The position numbers and the translations under genes are program-made. From the NCBI GenBank assembly GCA_021813065.1, contig JAKALZ010000009.1, positions 1 to 15,295 on the forward strand: a stretch of DNA of 15,295 bases, read 5' to 3'. Below the pieces are notes generated by a model. That model worked only from the letters and a program-made list of their open reading frames with translations, made no database searches and was not told the origin of the DNA. This stretch comes from a bacterium (lineage in GTDB: Bacteria > Spirochaetota > Spirochaetia > Treponematales > Rectinemataceae). Below are positions 12,586 to 15,295 of this stretch, one piece after another; the first letter of the stretch is position 1, and every line of letters starts with the position of its first letter.

Positions 12586-13653
12586 ATGGCTGAAGAAATC
12601 CGCCTTATGAAAGGCAACGAAGCGATCGGTGAAGCGGCTGTCCGCGCAGGATGCCGCGCGTATTTCGGCTATCCCATAACTCCGCAGAACGAGCTGACCG
12701 CCTACATGGCAAAGCACATGCTCGCGAAGGGGCGGACTTTTATCCAGGCCGAATCGGAAGTCGCGGCGATCAACATGGTCTATGGCGCCTCCTCAACGGG
12801 CGCCCGCGCCATGACGAGCTCGTCGAGCCCCGGCGTGTCGCTCAAACAGGAGGGCATCTCCTACCTCTGTGGCGCGGATCTTCCCGCGGTCATCGTCAAC
12901 GTGGCGCGTTCGGGGCCGGGCCTCGGCGGCATCTCGCCGAGCCAGGGCGACTATTTCCAGTCGACGCGCGGAGGCGGACACGGCGACTACTATACCATCG
13001 TGCTCGCGCCAAAGGGCGTGCAGGACGCCGCCGACCTCACCTACGAGGCATTCTCGATATCCGAGAAGTGGCGCGTGCCAGTGCTCATCCTCGCGGATGG
13101 CCTCATCGGCCAGATGATGGAGGGAGTGGTGCTGCCTCCGCCGCTTGATCCCGCGATGTTCCCGCGAAAACCATGGGCAGTTGGCTACGCTGCCGAGATG
13201 GGGCGACCCTACAACCATGTGACGAGCATCAACCTTGTGCCGGACGAGCTCGAGGCCGCGAACCGCGCGCGCTTCGCCCGCTACGAGCAGATTAAAAAAG
13301 AACTCATCCGCTATGAAGAGATCGATGTCGAAGACGCCGACTTAGTCTTTGTGGCCTATGGAACATCGGCGCGCGTTTCGCACGGAGCGCTGCAGATGGC
13401 TCGAACCAGAGGCATGAAGGTCGGGCTTTTCCGCCCGATCACACTGTGGCCTTTTCCCTACGCGCGCATCCACGAGCTCGCGAAAAAGGGCAAGAAATTT
13501 CTCAGCGTCGAGATGAGCATGGGCCAGATGGTCGAGGATGTGAAGCTCGCTGTCGAAGGCGCGGCCCCTGTGTACTTCTATGGTCGTTGCGGCGGAAACA
13601 TACCCAGCCAGGAAGAGGTGTTCGCCGAAGTGAAACGCCTTCTGGGCAAATAA
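12586..13653 (+). CDS. vorB: 2-oxoacid:ferredoxin oxidoreductase, alpha subunit (VorB/KorA type)
   Basis: The 355-residue subunit starts with MKGNEAIGEAAVRAGCRAYFGYPITPQNE, the VorB-like pyrimidine-binding domain of thiamine-diphosphate enzymes. SSSSPGVSLKQEG and ARSGPGLGGISPSQGD follow. The C-terminal part holds the transketolase-like domain II (VAYGTSARV, GLFRPITLWPFP, KKFLSVEMSMGQMVEDV). With the beta subunit it builds the active site that oxidatively decarboxylates a 2-oxoacid to acyl-CoA. YPITPQNE rather than the YPITPSTE seen in many Kor proteins favours a branched-chain substrate; this is from memory of the families. A purine-rich GAGGGAG overlaps the vorD stop and lies eight bases before the ATG. 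Confidence 0.92.
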   Translation: MAEEIRLMKGNEAIGEAAVRAGCRAYFGYPITPQNELTAYMAKHMLAKGRTFIQAESEVAAINMVYGASSTGARAMTSSSSPGVSLKQEGISYLCGADLPAVIVNVARSGPGLGGISPSQGDYFQSTRGGGHGDYYTIVLAPKGVQDAADLTYEAFSISEKWRVPVLILADGLIGQMMEGVVLPPPLDPAMFPRKPWAVGYAAEMGRPYNHVTSINLVPDELEAANRARFARYEQIKKELIRYEEIDVEDADLVFVAYGTSARVSHGALQMARTRGMKVGLFRPITLWPFPYARIHELAKKGKKFLSVEMSMGQMVEDVKLAVEGAAPVYFYGRCGGNIPSQEEVFAEVKRLLGK

Positions 13654-13668
13654 GGTAAGGAGCTGAAA

Positions 13669-14454
13669 ATGGAATTAGCATACGGGCATCCCAAGAGCCT
13701 AAAACCGATACAGACCAAGTATTGCCCAGGCTGCGGCCACGGCGTGATCCACCGGCTCATCGCCGAAGTCGTCGATGAGATGGGCCTTCAGACCAGGGCG
13801 ATCATCACCAATCCTGTCGGCTGCTCGATCTGGGCCGACCTCTATTTCGACTTCGACTCGGTGCAGCCGGCCCATGGGCGCACCCCCGCCGCGGCGACGG
13901 GTGTCAAGCGCATGCTTCCCGATCATCTCGTCATCTGCTACCAGGGCGACGGCGATCTCGCGGCTATCGGCACCGCCGAAATCATCCATGCCGCCAATCG
14001 CGGAGAAAAATTCACCACCATCTTTGTGAACAACGCGATCTACGGCATGACAGGCGGCCAAATGGCACCGACTACCCTTGTTGGACAGCACGCGACCACC
14101 GCCCCCGAGGGCCGCGACCCCATCGTCGCGGGCATGGGCTACCCCATTCGCGTCTGCGAACTGCTTTCGTCGCTCGAAGGGACCAAGTACCTCGCGCGCG
14201 GCGCGGTGAACAATATGGTCAACACGCGCAAGACGAAAAATTACATAAAGAAAGCATTCGAAGCGCAGATGCGCGGCGAAGGCTTCACGATGGTCGAGAT
14301 TCTCTCGCAATGCCCGACGAACTGGCAGATGAATCCTGTGCAATCCGTCGACTGGCTCGAGAAGAACATGATCAGCTACTATCCGCTCGGCGAGATCAAA
14401 AACACGCTCAGCACGGCAACCAGCGCAGCCGCCAGCCCGGAACAAGCGAAGTAA
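13669..14454 (+). CDS. vorA: 2-oxoacid:ferredoxin oxidoreductase, beta subunit (thiamine diphosphate-binding)
   Basis: The 261-residue protein has the thiamine diphosphate motif GDGDLAAIG (93-101) closed by NN (121-122). Cys19 and Cys22 (YCPGCGH), Cys52 (NPVGCS) and Cys215 (LSQCPTNW) are placed like the four ligands of the proximal 4Fe-4S cluster of this family. MTGGQMAPTT after the NN is typical. It binds the cofactor and carries the first electron step. AAGGAG lies six bases before the ATG, and vorB ends 15 bases upstream. The C-terminal 20 residues are a short Ala/Ser/Thr-rich tail without known role. Substrate class is inferred from ptb and buk in the same operon. Confidence 0.93.
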   Translation: MELAYGHPKSLKPIQTKYCPGCGHGVIHRLIAEVVDEMGLQTRAIITNPVGCSIWADLYFDFDSVQPAHGRTPAAATGVKRMLPDHLVICYQGDGDLAAIGTAEIIHAANRGEKFTTIFVNNAIYGMTGGQMAPTTLVGQHATTAPEGRDPIVAGMGYPIRVCELLSSLEGTKYLARGAVNNMVNTRKTKNYIKKAFEAQMRGEGFTMVEILSQCPTNWQMNPVQSVDWLEKNMISYYPLGEIKNTLSTATSAAASPEQAK

Positions 14455-14466
14455 AAGGAGCGCACC

Positions 14467-15003
14467 ATGACTGAAAAGACATTTATGGCAGGCTTTGGTG
14501 GCCAGGGCATTATATCTCTTGGGCAGCTCTGGGTGTATAGCGCGATGAAAGAGGGGCTTAAAGTGACGTTTTTCCCCTTCTATGGGGCTGAAAAGCGCGG
14601 CGGTATCGCGCGCGCGTCCGTCATCGTGTCGAGCGAGGAGATCACGAGCCCCCTCGTGACGAGCGCGGACTCAGTCGTCGTCATGAACCAGGACTCCGTG
14701 GAGATTGCGGAAAAGGTGTGTAAGGAGGGCGGCACGATCTTCGTTAACTCGAGCCTCATCAAGACCGATCCCGCACGCCCGGACGCGAAGATTGTCCACG
14801 TCCCCTGCAACGACATTGCCCTCAAGCTCGGCGATGTGCGCGTCGCCAACATGGTGATGATGGGCGCGCTCAGCGCGGTGACCAGCGCGGTCAAGCTCGA
14901 CACGTTCGAGGCGGTGCTCAAGAGCTTTTTCCCGGCGAGCAAGCACTCACTCATCGCGATCAATATCGCGGCGGTCGAGGAGGGCAAGAAGGCGGTCTCC
15001 TGA
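14467..15003 (+). CDS. vorC: 2-oxoacid:ferredoxin oxidoreductase, gamma subunit
   Basis: The 178-residue product is the CoA-binding gamma subunit of the complex: it opens with FMAGFGGQGIISLGQ and has the family block YGAEKRGGIARASVIVSS, then TSADSVVVMNQDS. This subunit helps bring CoA to the acyl intermediate. AAGGAG is six bases before the ATG and vorA ends 12 bases upstream. It is the last gene of the operon; a strong terminator follows 31 bases after the stop. All four subunits are therefore present and intact, giving a complete enzyme. Confidence 0.93.
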   Translation: MTEKTFMAGFGGQGIISLGQLWVYSAMKEGLKVTFFPFYGAEKRGGIARASVIVSSEEITSPLVTSADSVVVMNQDSVEIAEKVCKEGGTIFVNSSLIKTDPARPDAKIVHVPCNDIALKLGDVRVANMVMMGALSAVTSAVKLDTFEAVLKSFFPASKHSLIAINIAAVEEGKKAVS

Positions 15004-15034
15004 TTTCCGCGTACAGTATTGATACTCTGGAAGC

Positions 15035-15066
15035 GGCCCGGCGATGCATTCGCCGGGCCTTTTTTT
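15035..15066 (+). terminator. Strong intrinsic terminator of the buk-ptb-vor operon
   Basis: GGCCCGGCGA (15035-15044) and TCGCCGGGCC (15050-15059) form a perfect ten-pair GC-rich stem with a five-base loop, followed at once by seven Ts (15060-15066). Confidence 0.95.
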
Positions 15067-15199
15067 ATATAATTGCCCCAGGCGAGCAAGATGCCGGATA
15101 ATGGCGAAAATTCCATAAAATTGCACATTATGACTTTTAGTAGCTTGGAGTTATCAGATGTAATATACTTTGTCTTGTCGTCAAGGAGGCGAATTGCCT

Positions 15200-15295
15200 A
15201 TGAAAAAATTCGCATGGATTGCCTGCCTGGGAGTGCTCATCGTGCTCGCGGAGGTTATGGTTGCCTTTTCTGTGCAAACCGAGGGAAGCAAGGTG
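15200..15295 (+). CDS. N-terminus of a protein with a signal or membrane segment (partial)
   Basis: From the ATG at 15200 the frame stays open for 32 codons to the window edge. The start MKKF is followed by about 20 hydrophobic residues (IACLGVLIVLAEVMVAF) and then polar residues (QTEGSK). This is the form of a secretion signal or a membrane anchor; the Glu inside the hydrophobic run is slightly odd, and there is no clear lipobox. AAGGAGG (15183-15189) lies ten bases upstream, a little far; an in-frame TTG at 15194 would be closer. TATACT at 15164-15169 may be the -10 of its promoter, but I see no -35. No function can be given from so little sequence. Confidence 0.6.
   Translation, partial: MKKFAWIACLGVLIVLAEVMVAFSVQTEGSKV

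Noticed and set aside
13699..14445. Long minus-strand frame opposite vorA (248 codons)
   Set aside because: The plus strand encodes an unmistakable thiamine diphosphate subunit; the antisense product is rich in Arg, Ala, Gly and His without domains.
12357..15003. Reading the oxidoreductase as 2-oxoglutarate synthase (KorDABC)
   Set aside because: Gene order would allow it, but co-transcription with ptb and buk and the YPITPQNE motif favour branched-chain 2-oxoacids. Kept as an alternative, not excluded.

Overview
The window looks like chromosomal DNA of an anaerobic, fairly GC-rich spirochaete, probably Treponema- or Rectinema-like. This is inferred from the gene set, not from a database match. 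Pointers are a PUR-domain protein like Borrelia BpuR, a long 663-residue phosphohexomutase, a short DksA-like protein, and an amino-acid-fermenting operon of a type known from spirochaetes. No insertion sequence, prophage, CRISPR array or tRNA was seen, and the window reads as core genome.

Left part (1-3852). A truncated PlsC-type acyltransferase runs off the left edge on the minus strand. An Smr-domain protein (+) meets infA (IF-1, -) tail to tail. A DksA/TraR zinc-finger protein (+) follows, then the histidinol-phosphatase gene hisK (-). Divergent from hisK is a PAS sensor protein with an intact histidine-kinase H-box but a decayed ATPase domain. The hisK and sensor promoters each place the predicted transcription start exactly on the ATG, so both mRNAs are predicted to be leaderless.

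Middle part (3849-10120). A near-consensus promoter drives trxB, a GNAT acetyltransferase and rnhB. This unit converges with, and overlaps by 49 bases, a minus-strand unit of phosphohexomutase followed by the BpuR-like gene. Divergent from the mutase is an uncharacterised fusion of a P-loop ATPase (HprK-like Walker A region) with an Asp23/Gls24 domain. Behind it lies a very small gene of 30 codons with its own promoter, ribosome binding site and terminator. It encodes a highly basic AURKAIP1/COX24-type ribosome-associated protein.

Right part (10285-15066). A single operon of six genes, buk-ptb-vorD-vorB-vorA-vorC, runs from an extended -10 promoter to a strong intrinsic terminator. The four-subunit 2-oxoacid:ferredoxin oxidoreductase would turn branched-chain 2-oxoacids into acyl-CoA and reduced ferredoxin. 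Ptb and Buk would then convert acyl-CoA through acyl-phosphate to the free acid plus ATP. Together this is a compact pathway of energy conservation from branched-chain amino acids. A new gene with an N-terminal membrane or signal segment starts at 15200 and leaves the window.
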